Positions 8,969-18,527 are shown, counted from the stretch's first letter. The stretch is 64,000 bases of DNA from JAXMBN01 sp046349875 (GCA_046349875.1 JAXMBN010000020.1:1-64000); one strand, 5' to 3'. Notes: a model not told the origin generated them from the sequence alone. A program made the numbers and translations.

Positions 8969-11900
8969 TTAGAATTCACAAAGGTTTTCAACGTAGGCGG
9001 ACGAACCATCCCGTAGCCAACTATCCAACTGGCTTGGATCTTTGAGTTGCTGACCTCGCATGGCTTCGACCGCAAAGAACTCGCAGTGAACTTCAGGCAA
9101 GGCCGTCATATCGCCCCAAAGTTTTTCGAATTGTGTCACAGGGAACACATCTTCCTGGCCGTGTCCCCATCGCTTCTTCACATCTTTGATCGTGATATAG
9201 GTGGGAAGTCGCTGCGCCATCGCACGAACAGCCTGATCGACTTTCTTGCCCTGGGAAAGGTCTGCACGACTGAGATGGAAAACCTGTAGTAATTGATCGA
9301 TATCGATCCACGTCGTCATCGAATTGTAAAACGTCAACCGGAACTCATCCTCTTCGCGTGGCATCGCGAGCCCTTCCAACAAACGACGTTTTCCATCCAC
9401 CAGTGCCAAGCCACCACCACGATCATCCACCCTTCGTCCAATGACCTCAAAGCTCAAACACGCTTGGTTTTGAATATGTTTACCGAGAAGCGAAGCATCG
9501 ACAGAAGCGCCCAAGGTATCGATGTTGTGTAACAGCAAGTAGCGAAGCGATGGGTGCGAATCCAGTAACTGGTGAAGCAAACCGTTGCGCAAGAGGTTGG
9601 GAATTTCGTACCAGTGTCCTACAGGGTGCATGCACTGAAGGGGAACGTTATCGAGGTAGTCGGACGCTTCGCCCGAAGTTCGGGCCCATTCCGAAAGTGC
9701 AGCGCGAGCGCTTTCGCGCATCTTCTGTTGCTGTTCATCCAATACTTGTTGCGGCATTTCCTCCCAAAAGAACTTGAGATCGCGAACCATCGGAATCGTT
9801 CGAAGGCCCACCGACTTACCGGAGGACAAGTAAACGCATCCTTGGTAACCGTAGTTGGAACGCTGTTGAAGGTGTTCTTGAATGGGGTGATGGGTCATAT
9901 AGCCCGTGGTAAACACATGGGGGATCCATGAACCACACTGGCGAGAGACCTTTCGCGATTTCGCAAGGTGAATTTCGATAAAGCTCCGATGGTTGCCCTG
10001 CATCTGGCAAAAGGGATGCAACCCTTTCACCACACCAGCACCTCCCGTCCACCGGCTTCCCACGCCAGCAGCGAGAGTGACAACACCGACTTCACCCTTT
10101 CTGAGTGACTCGATTCCCAAACGTTGTGCATCTTCATCGATCGATGAACGCATATCGATTAGATCATCCGGGCGAACGTCCTCGATATGCGATTGTGGTG
10201 GTAAGCGATTCTGCGCTAATCCAATTCTTCCCGATTGGAGGTCGAACCGTATTTGTTCATGCTGTTCGATATCGAATCCATTGGTCTGCAACAATTCGCG
10301 GAGAGCCGTTCGCGTATCGCTTTGCTTTTTAGGTTGAGGTAACAAACGATCGATGAGCCAACGTCCCGAATCCTGGCCCGTGCGGCACGATTGCCCCAGG
10401 TTCATAAGCTCTTGCTGGGTTTGCGGGGTTAATTCGCGGATATCTTGCTTGATCCATCGAGGCGCCATGATGGCATAGTATCCTGTCGGCATCTGAGCCT
10501 CATCGCGCGATGCTAACGTCGCCCAGCTACCTCGATCGTTGATTGCAAAATCGTAGACCACGGGATCCATCGCAAAGGGCAAACGCGATTGCATCTCACG
10601 CTTTGTTTCCAGCATCGCTCGCTGCAACCATTCCTGCGCTTCGGCTTTGACGTCGGGATCAAAGATGAATCCCATGCCGCCGCCGGACATTCCGCCGAGC
10701 ATCCAGAAACCCCAAAATCTTTCACCGAATTTCTGACGAGACTGCTCGATCAACGAATTGGTGAATTGATTCGTGCACCAGGGAATGATGGTTTGAAGAG
10801 GTCCTGTGAAATTGAGAGTGGTGAGCCGCCCCACTTCGCGAAGGTCGCCCAGTTTAAGAGCCTCTAACATTTGATCGAGGATATGAATCGCTTGCTGCCT
10901 TGCCTCCCATTCCTTCTCGGAACGGAGCAAGTATTTTTCTGTCACCATTTCGAGAATGGGGCCGACATTCTGCGCCATGCCACCGTGAACCAGGATCAAA
11001 CTATCCTGCAATTTCTTGCGGGTCTCGCGAGATATCTGCGTCTCATCGAGGACGACGTGATTGGGCAACAATCGACCTCGACTTACACCGAACTCAGGAT
11101 CGCCATCCTTCGCAGCAACTCCATGAATCAACTTGATCCCTGGCCAAACACCGCCTGAATCTTGCCAACCTCCACCAGAACCTCCAAGCCATTCTCCGAG
11201 AATAGCTCGCGCCGCTACCAATCGTCGCTCTGGTTCCTGCAATCCACCTTCTAACGCTGCAACCTGCCCAGTGGCTCGCATCATGACCGAGATCAGACAT
11301 CCGAGTAGATTGGTAGAGACGGCAAGACGCGAACCTTTAGGAATATCATTGACCTGACTAACGATTTCGATCCCAACACCGCTTTTGCCGGTCAACGCTT
11401 CCAATAACGTCGACATGCGTTGATGCGAGCCTTCCATGGCGGGTGGAACGATACCCGAGGCGATCACGGCGCCTTTGAGCAATCCCAAATAATCTTTTGC
11501 AAAATCGAATACCTCATCGATTTCGGTGATCTCAGCTTCAGCACCCAAATCGACACTCACTAGTCGAAGCACGGGGCGATCGATGATGCGAAGGTAAGCT
11601 TCGACGGGCGGTCGCGGATAGGGATCCCGACCATGAACCGCTAGATCGATGGAAGCGTTGACGACCCTCGCTCCATCCGGAAAATCCATTCCCAAAAAGA
11701 AGATGTCGCTCCATCCCGAATGCGTAAAGTCCATCCGAACCGATGTGCGTTCGATGAGAATCGGGTAAGTACCATCGTGGGGATCGCGTTCTAGGAGGGC
11801 CTTGGCAAGACGCAAGGGGTGCTCCTCGGGATGACCTATACGAAACATCCATTGATTACCACGCACCGTACGAACGCTTTTTCGAACTTGATCGGCAAGT

Positions 11901-12319
11901 GTTTGGATGCCGAGTTGGTGATACGTCTTAGCCAAAGCGCTTGCATTGGACCGATCGGGACCTCGCTCGGCTTCGACGCCGCGAAGCGCATCGATGGCCT
12001 CGACGAATCGGCGGGCTAGCATGTGCTGATATGCATCGAAAGGAACGCATCCTACTTGCTTCTCATCCAACAGTTGCGGAAGGTGGTAGCGATAGATCGC
12101 TGCGAGAAAGAACAAACATCGTACTCGATGGTAGAGATTCGAAGACTGACGCCAAAAGCGATCCAAACTTTGCGAGATCGCAGTCAACTGCTCTGCATTC
12201 AAGCCTTCACAAAGGGACTCCAACGAGCGATTACGGAGGGCATCATCGTCCGAGACGATAACGTCTAGCCACGCTTGTTCCATCGAGCGTTGGGTGGATG
12301 TCATTGGAAGGGATGGCAT
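8969..12319 (-). CDS. bifunctional GHMP (fucokinase-like) kinase / UDPGP-family nucleotidyltransferase fusion
   Basis: A 1116-residue protein with two enzyme modules. Residues about 180-640 resemble the fucokinase-type GHMP kinase: HSGWSDIFF then VVNASIDL near 195-225, an altered motif 2 (PKGSRLAVSTN) near 325, GGGWQD near 383, and the glycine-rich GGMSGGGMGFIFDP near 545. Residues about 740-1116 resemble UDP-sugar pyrophosphorylases: LAAGVGSRW with VVKGLHPF near 745-770, VFTTGYMTHHPIQEHL, HPVGHWYEIP and LLHNIDTLGASVD. Together they would phosphorylate a free sugar at C1 and activate it to a nucleotide sugar. The order is kinase then pyrophosphorylase, opposite to the known FKP enzymes. The substrate cannot be read from sequence. 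Residues 1-180 are unassigned. It lies 85 bases behind a GalU-like gene, probably one transcript. Confidence 0.8.
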   Translation of the reverse strand: MPSLPMTSTQRSMEQAWLDVIVSDDDALRNRSLESLCEGLNAEQLTAISQSLDRFWRQSSNLYHRVRCLFFLAAIYRYHLPQLLDEKQVGCVPFDAYQHMLARRFVEAIDALRGVEAERGPDRSNASALAKTYHQLGIQTLADQVRKSVRTVRGNQWMFRIGHPEEHPLRLAKALLERDPHDGTYPILIERTSVRMDFTHSGWSDIFFLGMDFPDGARVVNASIDLAVHGRDPYPRPPVEAYLRIIDRPVLRLVSVDLGAEAEITEIDEVFDFAKDYLGLLKGAVIASGIVPPAMEGSHQRMSTLLEALTGKSGVGIEIVSQVNDIPKGSRLAVSTNLLGCLISVMMRATGQVAALEGGLQEPERRLVAARAILGEWLGGSGGGWQDSGGVWPGIKLIHGVAAKDGDPEFGVSRGRLLPNHVVLDETQISRETRKKLQDSLILVHGGMAQNVGPILEMVTEKYLLRSEKEWEARQQAIHILDQMLEALKLGDLREVGRLTTLNFTGPLQTIIPWCTNQFTNSLIEQSRQKFGERFWGFWMLGGMSGGGMGFIFDPDVKAEAQEWLQRAMLETKREMQSRLPFAMDPVVYDFAINDRGSWATLASRDEAQMPTGYYAIMAPRWIKQDIRELTPQTQQELMNLGQSCRTGQDSGRWLIDRLLPQPKKQSDTRTALRELLQTNGFDIEQHEQIRFDLQSGRIGLAQNRLPPQSHIEDVRPDDLIDMRSSIDEDAQRLGIESLRKGEVGVVTLAAGVGSRWTGGAGVVKGLHPFCQMQGNHRSFIEIHLAKSRKVSRQCGSWIPHVFTTGYMTHHPIQEHLQQRSNYGYQGCVYLSSGKSVGLRTIPMVRDLKFFWEEMPQQVLDEQQQKMRESARAALSEWARTSGEASDYLDNVPLQCMHPVGHWYEIPNLLRNGLLHQLLDSHPSLRYLLLHNIDTLGASVDASLLGKHIQNQACLSFEVIGRRVDDRGGGLALVDGKRRLLEGLAMPREEDEFRLTFYNSMTTWIDIDQLLQVFHLSRADLSQGKKVDQAVRAMAQRLPTYITIKDVKKRWGHGQEDVFPVTQFEKLWGDMTALPEVHCEFFAVEAMRGQQLKDPSQLDSWLRDGSSAYVENLCEF

Positions 12320-12404
12320 AGAAGAGTCTCGTTATCGAATCCTTGAGGAGCCAATGGTTGGATACTGCGATTTAGGTCAATATCAAATTAGGTGCAGGGA
12401 ACGA

Positions 12405-13256
12405 TCACGCAGGTGCAGGGGCTGTATGCGTTGCAAGAAGTTCGACGAGTTGACTGAGAACGCGATCGCGATCCACACCGGCCAAGGATAAGGCGAGCTG
12501 TGTGGCCAGGAGCCCGTATTTGACGCCCATGTTGTATCGCGAACCTTCGATCTCGAGGGCCAAGTACCGTTCGCGAGATGCCAGTTCATGAAGAGCATCG
12601 GTTAACGTCGCAGGGCGCGTTGATGTTTGAGTACAAGTTGCCAGAACCTGCATCACGGTGGGCGTCAGAACGTGCATTCCAAAGAAGCAAAGATAGTAGC
12701 CGCTGCGAAACCCTGCCACGGTTAATTCTTGCTCGGCCTGAGTTGGTGTGGGTTTTTCGATGACGCGTTTGACTTCGTAAAGATGATCACGCTGTGGCAA
12801 TCGAGCACCACCGATCGTTCCGAAGTAGGGCAACATCGTTTCACGCGTGGCCTGAACTGCAGACACGGCGCATCGTTCTGCGGTTGCCACTTCGATGAGT
12901 TGCTGCGCGCAGCGCTTGGCAGTGCTGCTCAGGTAGAGATGGTCTCCTACCAGATGCAAGAAGGCTTCATCGCCCGCAAACTCGCGGGCGCGAAGGATGG
13001 CATCGCCATAGCCTTTCGGTTCGGTTTGAAACAGAAAAGTAACGCGATCGACATACTTGCCGGCAGCTTGTCGATAGGCATTTTCATCTGCGGGTCGAAT
13101 GACGAGTCCCACATCTTCGATACCTGCCGACTCGACCTCCTCGATGATCATCTCCAATGCCGACTTATCGACGCCATCGCGATCGACGAGTTTCTGAAGA
13201 GGGAGGGCGTTTTGACCGGGACCTGCCGCAGTAATGATCGATTTTCGAATTCTCAT
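12405..13256 (-). CDS. GalU-like nucleotidyltransferase with degenerate signature loop
   Basis: A 283-residue protein aligning by eye to UTP-glucose-1-phosphate uridylyltransferase along its whole length: the start MRIRKSIITAAG, a segment EMIIEEVESAGIEDVGLVI, GYGDAILRAREFAGDEAFLHLVGDHLY with the metal-binding GD, and IEKPTP. The nucleotide-binding loop, normally GxGTR followed by LPxTK, here reads GPGQNALPLQK, so the usual catalytic-loop threonine and arginine are missing. It may be inactive, a regulatory partner of the downstream fusion protein, or a divergent enzyme. ATG 13256 begins the conserved strand. It lies in a minus-strand run with glgC, alaC and the kinase fusion. The general family call is firm; activity as GalU is doubtful. 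Confidence 0.75.
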   Translation of the reverse strand: MRIRKSIITAAGPGQNALPLQKLVDRDGVDKSALEMIIEEVESAGIEDVGLVIRPADENAYRQAAGKYVDRVTFLFQTEPKGYGDAILRAREFAGDEAFLHLVGDHLYLSSTAKRCAQQLIEVATAERCAVSAVQATRETMLPYFGTIGGARLPQRDHLYEVKRVIEKPTPTQAEQELTVAGFRSGYYLCFFGMHVLTPTVMQVLATCTQTSTRPATLTDALHELASRERYLALEIEGSRYNMGVKYGLLATQLALSLAGVDRDRVLSQLVELLATHTAPAPA

Positions 13257-13403
13257 AGCGTTCGTAGCGTTGGAATCAGCCGAGAAAAGGGTAAACCTTC
13301 ATGCTAATTCCGCTCGTTCCGCTGGACGAGATGAAGACGCCTCCAGAAGAGTGGAAATGGAGACGATCGTTCCGATCCTAACGGTTGTAGGGTCCGGCAG
13401 CTT

Positions 13404-14645
13404 CTAGGTGCTGGGGACCGCTTCTCTCTCGAGGCAGCCAGCGATCTGGCGAACGGCTTGTCGAAGACGATTTTCGTTCTCGACCAATGCCATACGAAGA
13501 TACCCTTCGCCTGCCGGACCGAATCCACTTCCGGGACTCACCGCCACATCCCCTTTTTCCAACAGGTGCATGGCGAAATCCATGGTACTCATCTTCGAGG
13601 CCCAAGGTTCGGGTACTTTGGCCCATACAAACATTCCTGCTTTGGGAGGCGTGGCTTCCCAGCCCAGTCGTTGAAGTCCTTCGCAAAGGACATCGCGACG
13701 GGCTTGATAGATCTGCGACTGACGCTCAACCGATGCTTCCGTATCGCGGAGAGCCACGATGGCAGCGATCTGAATGGCTTGGAACATTCCGTAATCGTAG
13801 TAGCCTTTGATGGTCGCCAAACCACGAATCATCTCGGAGTTACCCGCGCAGAATCCAACGCGCCATCCGGCCATGTTGTATCCTTTGCTCATCGTGGTAA
13901 ATTCGACCCCAACATCTTTAGCGCCAGGCGCCGACAAAAAGCTTGGTGGTAGGTATCCATCGAAGGCCACATCTGCGTACGCAAAATCGCTGATGACCAT
14001 GAAGCCATAGCGCTTGGCCAACTTCACCACTTCGACGAAGAACTTAGGATCCACCGTAACGGTCGATGGATTGTGCGGATAGTTGATGATCAACAGTTTC
14101 GGACGAGGATAAAAATGTTGGCAAGTGTAAGCAATGTTCGACAGGAACTTGTCGGAATCTGCAACCTCTAGCGCCACACAATTGCCCGCGGCCAAAGCCA
14201 CACCATACATGTGAACAGGAAAATAGGGCGCAGGGATCATGGCTGTATCCCCAGGTCCCATAAGCGCTAAGCACATATGGCTGAAACCTTCTTTGCTCCC
14301 TAAGCAAACGATAGCCTCAGTCTCAGGATCCAGGCGAACCCCGTACTTGCGAAGATATTTACTCGTCAACTCGCGCCGCAAATTCAGCAAGCCGTTGCTC
14401 TTGCTGTAACCATGATTGCGAACATCATGAGCAGCCTCGGCCAGCTTCTCGATGACGATAGGATCAGGTGGCTCCGATGGATTGCCCATCCCCAAATCGA
14501 TGACGTCCGATCCAGCGCGACGCTTCTTATAAAGAAGATTGTTGATCCGACCAAACATGTAAGGAGGCAACCGATGAACTCGTGACGCAAAGGTCACTTC
14601 AAAGGGTGCTTCGTTTGGCTCGTCCATTAAATGATGGGGATCCAT
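13404..14645 (-). CDS. alaC: alanine/LL-diaminopimelate-type aminotransferase (AlaC-like)
   Basis: A 413-residue fold-type I PLP enzyme. It closely resembles AlaC through RLPPYMFG, VIDLGMGNPSEPPD, HGYSKSNGLLNLRRE, GSKEGFSH, NYPHNPS, SDFAYADVAFDGY and TMSKGYNMAGWRVGF, with the PLP lysine near residue 252, ending at YLRMALVENENRLRQAVR. It would exchange amino groups between glutamate and pyruvate; relatives also act on LL-diaminopimelate. The start could be ATG 14645 or the in-frame ATG at 14627; conserved sequence begins only near residue 15, so either is possible. The stop region overlaps a stem (GGTCC...GGACC) around 13391-13418 that lacks a T tract. The gap to the downstream GalU-like gene is 147 bases. 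Confidence 0.88.
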   Translation of the reverse strand: MDPHHLMDEPNEAPFEVTFASRVHRLPPYMFGRINNLLYKKRRAGSDVIDLGMGNPSEPPDPIVIEKLAEAAHDVRNHGYSKSNGLLNLRRELTSKYLRKYGVRLDPETEAIVCLGSKEGFSHMCLALMGPGDTAMIPAPYFPVHMYGVALAAGNCVALEVADSDKFLSNIAYTCQHFYPRPKLLIINYPHNPSTVTVDPKFFVEVVKLAKRYGFMVISDFAYADVAFDGYLPPSFLSAPGAKDVGVEFTTMSKGYNMAGWRVGFCAGNSEMIRGLATIKGYYDYGMFQAIQIAAIVALRDTEASVERQSQIYQARRDVLCEGLQRLGWEATPPKAGMFVWAKVPEPWASKMSTMDFAMHLLEKGDVAVSPGSGFGPAGEGYLRMALVENENRLRQAVRQIAGCLEREAVPST

Positions 14646-14829
14646 AGGTCAGTCCAAGGGAAAGGATCGTTACGGGTCTTCGACTACCATTATTGTGGAG
14701 GCAATTGTCGAAATCGGCTAGGGCTTCGCCTCGCTAGGATGAGAGATACCTTCTACCCCACAACAGGTTCGTGCTCTTTTAAGATTAGCGAGACTTCTTT
14801 AGAAAATGACCTTCGTCGCACGGCAAAGT

Positions 14830-15900
14830 CTATCGCTTGGATTCTTCGGCAATAATACGGCTAAGGCGTTGCTGGATTCGTTGCTCTAATGTTGGATCCA
14901 TCGGTACGCCTTGGCTCGAAGGATCGGATGCCGCCGGTTCAACCGTGGCTTGAGCAGGCGGAGGTGGTGGGTTGCCCACGAGCAGACACAACTTGCCGTC
15001 ATGTTTGTAAACACGATTGCGCCCACCAAGTTTGGCGGAATAGAGAGCCTCATCGGCCCGCCGCACCAACTTACCGATCCGTTCTTCAGGCTCGACCTCA
15101 GCCACACCACAGCTGATGGACACATTGAGTCTCTTTCCTTCGGCGTCCACTGCTTGGGCTGCGATTGTGGATCGAAGCTGATCGATGGCGATAGCGGCTT
15201 GCCCCAGGGGTAAACCCAGGACAATAGCGAACTCTTCGCCACCGTACCTAGCAATCTGGATCGGATCGGAAACATGCAATCGCAGTCGACTCGCCACTTC
15301 GCGGAGAACTGCATCGCCTGCAGGGTGCCCATGCGTATCATTCACCTTTTTGAAGTGATCGATATCGATCAAAGCTAAGGAGAAAGGCTGACGCGATTGA
15401 GCGAACGCTCGAAACAGCTCGTCGAGCTGCTGATCGAAGGCACGACGATTGGCAAGGCCCGTCAGTCCATCGGTCCTCGCTTCGGTAAGGTAATTGGCAA
15501 TCTCTTTCGTTTGGCACTCTAGTTTCTCTTCCGCATTCTCCAACCGCGTCTGCAACTGATGGTTGGCGTTCATGATCTGGCGGATAAGCTCTTGCACTTC
15601 TTCTTTGGAAGCCGAGGACGCCTCTGTATCGACGCGTCGCGTCAGCGTGTTGATCTGGTTTTGATACTTGGAAACGTCAACCGAAACCTCGTTGGTCCAA
15701 CGGGAGAGGTTATGCATGAACATCAAGAATTGCTGCGGATCCATTCCTGGATTGGCAACAGGAGGCGAAGACTTACGACCAATCCAAGCACCTAAAATGA
15801 GTCCCAAAACGAGCAAGCCCGTCCCGACACCAAGCCCCATGAGAAAGATAGGGGTGGTGGGACCAATCTCCATCAACACATTCCAATCCAATGCCGGCAC
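14830..15900 (-). CDS. membrane-anchored diguanylate cyclase (GGDEF domain)
   Basis: A 356-residue protein. One membrane helix spans about residues 15-40 (FLMGLGVGTGLLVLGLILGAW), followed by a coiled-coil linker to about 150 and a GGDEF domain at about 150-310. The active-site signature is intact: DGLTGLANRRAFD at the start, DIDHFKKVNDTHGHPAGD, ARYGGEEFAIVL with GGEEF near 220, and KLVRRADEALYSAKLGGRNRVY. It should make cyclic di-GMP at the inner face of the membrane. The product-inhibition I-site (RxxD ahead of GGEEF) is absent; the matching positions are S and I. A proline-rich tail (PPPPPAQ) follows. It starts 24 bases after glgC, so the two are probably co-transcribed. Confidence 0.9.
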   Translation of the reverse strand: MPALDWNVLMEIGPTTPIFLMGLGVGTGLLVLGLILGAWIGRKSSPPVANPGMDPQQFLMFMHNLSRWTNEVSVDVSKYQNQINTLTRRVDTEASSASKEEVQELIRQIMNANHQLQTRLENAEEKLECQTKEIANYLTEARTDGLTGLANRRAFDQQLDELFRAFAQSRQPFSLALIDIDHFKKVNDTHGHPAGDAVLREVASRLRLHVSDPIQIARYGGEEFAIVLGLPLGQAAIAIDQLRSTIAAQAVDAEGKRLNVSISCGVAEVEPEERIGKLVRRADEALYSAKLGGRNRVYKHDGKLCLLVGNPPPPPAQATVEPAASDPSSQGVPMDPTLEQRIQQRLSRIIAEESKR

Positions 15901-15924
15901 TGCTCTTTCCTTCTCGCAAGCTTG

Positions 15925-17307
15925 TTAGGTCAGATCGAACTCGTCGTGTGCTCGCTTCAATCCCGAGTGCATCGATTTAGGCACGGGAATCGCTTTCGAG
16001 GCCGTTGCTGGGAAACTGGCTCCATCTACGCGATAGCCATTGTCCAAGCCAAACGACTGGTCCATCGGCAAAATCGTTTCGTGCTTGGCGATGACCACCA
16101 CGCCTTGTGGACTGATCGTGAACCCACGTTTTCGGTCCAATTCCAAGTCGTATCCGATCTGCATTCCGGGTGGAATGCGAACCCCTTTGTCGATGATGGC
16201 TTTGCGAATCTTGGCGTGCCGCCCCACTTCGACCCCTTCGAACAGAATACTATCGGTTACCGATGCATAGCTATTCACGCGAACGCGAGGACTCAAGATG
16301 CTTCGTTCCACGCGTCCACCACTGACGATCGTTCCAGCGCAGACAATACTGTCGAGTGCCATCCCGACGCGCTGGCCATCGCTTCTAGAATCGGCGTGGC
16401 TGCCAAAGACGAATTTCGGTGGTGGCAGATTCGGCTGCAATGTTCGAACAGGCCAATCCTCATCGTAAAGATTGAGGCAGGGATCGACTCCGATCAAATC
16501 CATATTCGCTTCAAAGTAGGCATCCAACGTTCCTACGTCGCGCCAGTAAGCATCGTTCTTACGATTTTCATCACGGAATGGGAAAGCGAATACGCGATGA
16601 TCATCGATGATCGATGGGATGATGTTCTTTCCAAAATCATGATGACTCTTAGGATCGGTCGCGTCTTTGCACAGTTGCTCGAACAAGAATCGCGTCGAAA
16701 AGATATAGATCCCCATCGACGCCAAGCAATGGTGATCATCACCGGGAATCGTACGAGGTTGGGCTGGCTTCTCTTGGAAACCGACGATGCGATGATCGCT
16801 ATCGACTTGCATGACACCAAACTGTTTGGCTGACTCGCGATCCACACGCAACGCGCCGATCGTCAAGTCGGCATTATTCTGCACGTGATACTCGACCATG
16901 GAACGGTAATTCATCTTGTAGATATGGTCACCGGCGAAGATGGCCACATACTTCGGATTCTCTTTTTCGATGGCATAGATGTTTTGATACACGGCATCGG
17001 CCGTACCTTGGTACCACTGCTCATCGATTCGTTGTTGCGGAGGCAGGATATCTAAGAACTCGCCCAACTCTGGCACAAAGTACTGTCTCCATCCTTGATT
17101 GATCTGCCGATCGAGACTCATGGCCTTGTACTGAGTGAGGACAAGGAGCTTACGCATTCCACTGTTGAGACAGTTCGAGAGGACGAAATCGATGATGCGA
17201 TAGATTCCACCGAATGGAACGGCCGGTTTGGCGCGATCCCGGGTCAGCGGCTCCAGTCGGGTTCCCTTACCTCCTGCCAGGATCAATGCCAGAGTATCTT
17301 TCATCAT
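15925..17307 (-). CDS. glgC: glucose-1-phosphate adenylyltransferase (ADP-glucose pyrophosphorylase)
   Basis: A 460-residue enzyme forming ADP-glucose from ATP and glucose-1-phosphate for glycogen synthesis. Motifs: LILAGGKGTRLEPLT at the N-terminus, AKPAVPFGGIYRIIDF, LTQYKAMSLDRQI, WYQGTADAVYQN near 112, FAGDHIYKMNY, then the allosteric beta-helix with IVSGGRVERSILSPRVRVN near 325 and IDKGVRIPPGMQIG near 385. The length is slightly above the E. coli enzyme. The start is one of two adjacent ATGs, 17307 or 17304; the longer reading to 17463 adds no conserved sequence. It is followed by a diguanylate cyclase gene with 24 bases between, which suggests a link between second messenger and storage carbohydrate, but that is only context. 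Confidence 0.95.
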   Translation of the reverse strand: MMKDTLALILAGGKGTRLEPLTRDRAKPAVPFGGIYRIIDFVLSNCLNSGMRKLLVLTQYKAMSLDRQINQGWRQYFVPELGEFLDILPPQQRIDEQWYQGTADAVYQNIYAIEKENPKYVAIFAGDHIYKMNYRSMVEYHVQNNADLTIGALRVDRESAKQFGVMQVDSDHRIVGFQEKPAQPRTIPGDDHHCLASMGIYIFSTRFLFEQLCKDATDPKSHHDFGKNIIPSIIDDHRVFAFPFRDENRKNDAYWRDVGTLDAYFEANMDLIGVDPCLNLYDEDWPVRTLQPNLPPPKFVFGSHADSRSDGQRVGMALDSIVCAGTIVSGGRVERSILSPRVRVNSYASVTDSILFEGVEVGRHAKIRKAIIDKGVRIPPGMQIGYDLELDRKRGFTISPQGVVVIAKHETILPMDQSFGLDNGYRVDGASFPATASKAIPVPKSMHSGLKRAHDEFDLT

Positions 17308-17828
17308 GGATGTGAGCTTTCTATGAAGAGGCTTGCAAAGGCAACAAGCATTGGGGCTGCAGACAATCGTCGGCAGACTGGTGGCCAAACGTCCAATTCG
17401 ATCCTGATAGCTATACCCAAACGGGCCTTCTTTCAGGCAGTACCACCACCCACCTCTCCCCACACTTTACCAAATCGGGGTAATCCGTCGAAACGGCAGA
17501 GTTTACGGAAAGCCGGGAAACTTAGACTTTGCTAGCACCCAATACCTCGAACTGGCGTACGAAGGCCGGCTGGCACGGCTCGGCTTAAATCCGGTCAAAG
17601 CGATTGAGAAGCGATCTTCGAGAGAGCTTGCCCCGTTTCTAATTCGATTTTGGTTCTGCAAAACATTGTGTTTTGGAAATATTAAATCGCTCGTTGGACC
17701 CCCTTTCAACCGAGTACAGTTTGCCCTTTTGTGAGCCCCCGCGTGTTCGAGAGCATCGATTGCATTAGCATTTAAACAATTGGCTTACTTGAATCTCGCT
17801 TTCATAGCCATCTCCAAAGAGCTGAACG
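17308..17828. other. intergenic region between divergent glgC and the 17829 gene
   Basis: About 520 bases without a supported gene. Short open frames here have no start signal or recognisable protein. The region must hold the two divergent promoters; no clear -35/-10 pair, tRNA, riboswitch or repeat was seen. The plus-strand part near 17640-17690 is AT-rich. Confidence 0.6.
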
Positions 17829-18527
17829 ATGAACACTGTTGGCAAGATCCTCCTATATATCGCAATCTCAGTTCAATTAGACGCTGTTTCTGAATCGCAA
17901 TTGAGTGAAACCGACGAACAGCTTGGAGCTCGTACGTCTTTTATTGCGATCAACTGGCGGCAGGGTTTTCCAAGATTCTTGATAGAACAGAAGGACATTC
18001 AATCAGACCTCGGCCTCTCAACCAAGACCATTGAAGCACTCACCCAAGTTTTCGAGAGCATTGATTCGGAAGTCAGCGCCGAACGAAAGCGAACCAGCCC
18101 AGACCTTTCGGGAAAAAATGCAGTTGAGAGAAGCAAGTTGTTTTACGCCAATGAAGGTCGCCTTGAAAGGCTGCGAGAAAGTCTATTGGAAAAGCAAGAA
18201 AGCCAAATCAAAGCCATTCTTACCATGGAGCAATTAGAACGCTTGCAGCAAATCATCTTGCAGAAGGCGGAATTGTTTCAGATCGTTCGCGATTCTAAAA
18301 TAATCGAAGAATTGAGGATCACTACTTACCAGACGCAATGCATTCATGCATTAGCAGGTAAAAAGTGGCGATTCATGCAGATGCGAGCCAAACGTGAAAT
18401 CGGAGATGCCCCATTTCGTGCCGCAATGCAAGAGTGCGATGATGGAATCTGGATGGTGCTTACAACCGAGCAAGCCGAACTGCTGAGACTACTTCGCGGT
18501 AGGCCGTTTAGAGTGACGCAAAAGTGA
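17829..18527 (+). CDS. exported helical protein of unknown function sharing a module with the WD40 protein
   Basis: A 232-residue protein with a weak signal-like start (ILLYIAISVQLDAVS). It is mainly helical and charged. Residues 40-65 contain WRQGFPRFLIEQKDIQSDLGL, abbreviated here as W-R-x-G-x-P, then EQ, Q and DLGLS. The same pattern opens the WD40 protein encoded at 20391-21977. A second shared stretch is ILTMEQLERLQQIIL. The layout (QxDLGLs, then helices around a TxxQ repeat) recalls LTxxQ/Spy-like periplasmic helix bundles, but that is a guess. It lies on the plus strand, convergent with the cyanophycinase-like gene 60 bases away. I do not recognise a named family. Confidence 0.75.
   Translation: MNTVGKILLYIAISVQLDAVSESQLSETDEQLGARTSFIAINWRQGFPRFLIEQKDIQSDLGLSTKTIEALTQVFESIDSEVSAERKRTSPDLSGKNAVERSKLFYANEGRLERLRESLLEKQESQIKAILTMEQLERLQQIILQKAELFQIVRDSKIIEELRITTYQTQCIHALAGKKWRFMQMRAKREIGDAPFRAAMQECDDGIWMVLTTEQAELLRLLRGRPFRVTQK

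Noticed and set aside
13391..13418. Stem GGTCC...GGACC across the alaC stop as an intrinsic terminator
   Set aside because: The stem has an internal mismatch and no T tract on the minus strand; mentioned under alaC only.
15922..16833. 303-codon open frame antisense to glgC
   Set aside because: Shadow of a clear glgC gene; no family resemblance, signal or ribosome site.
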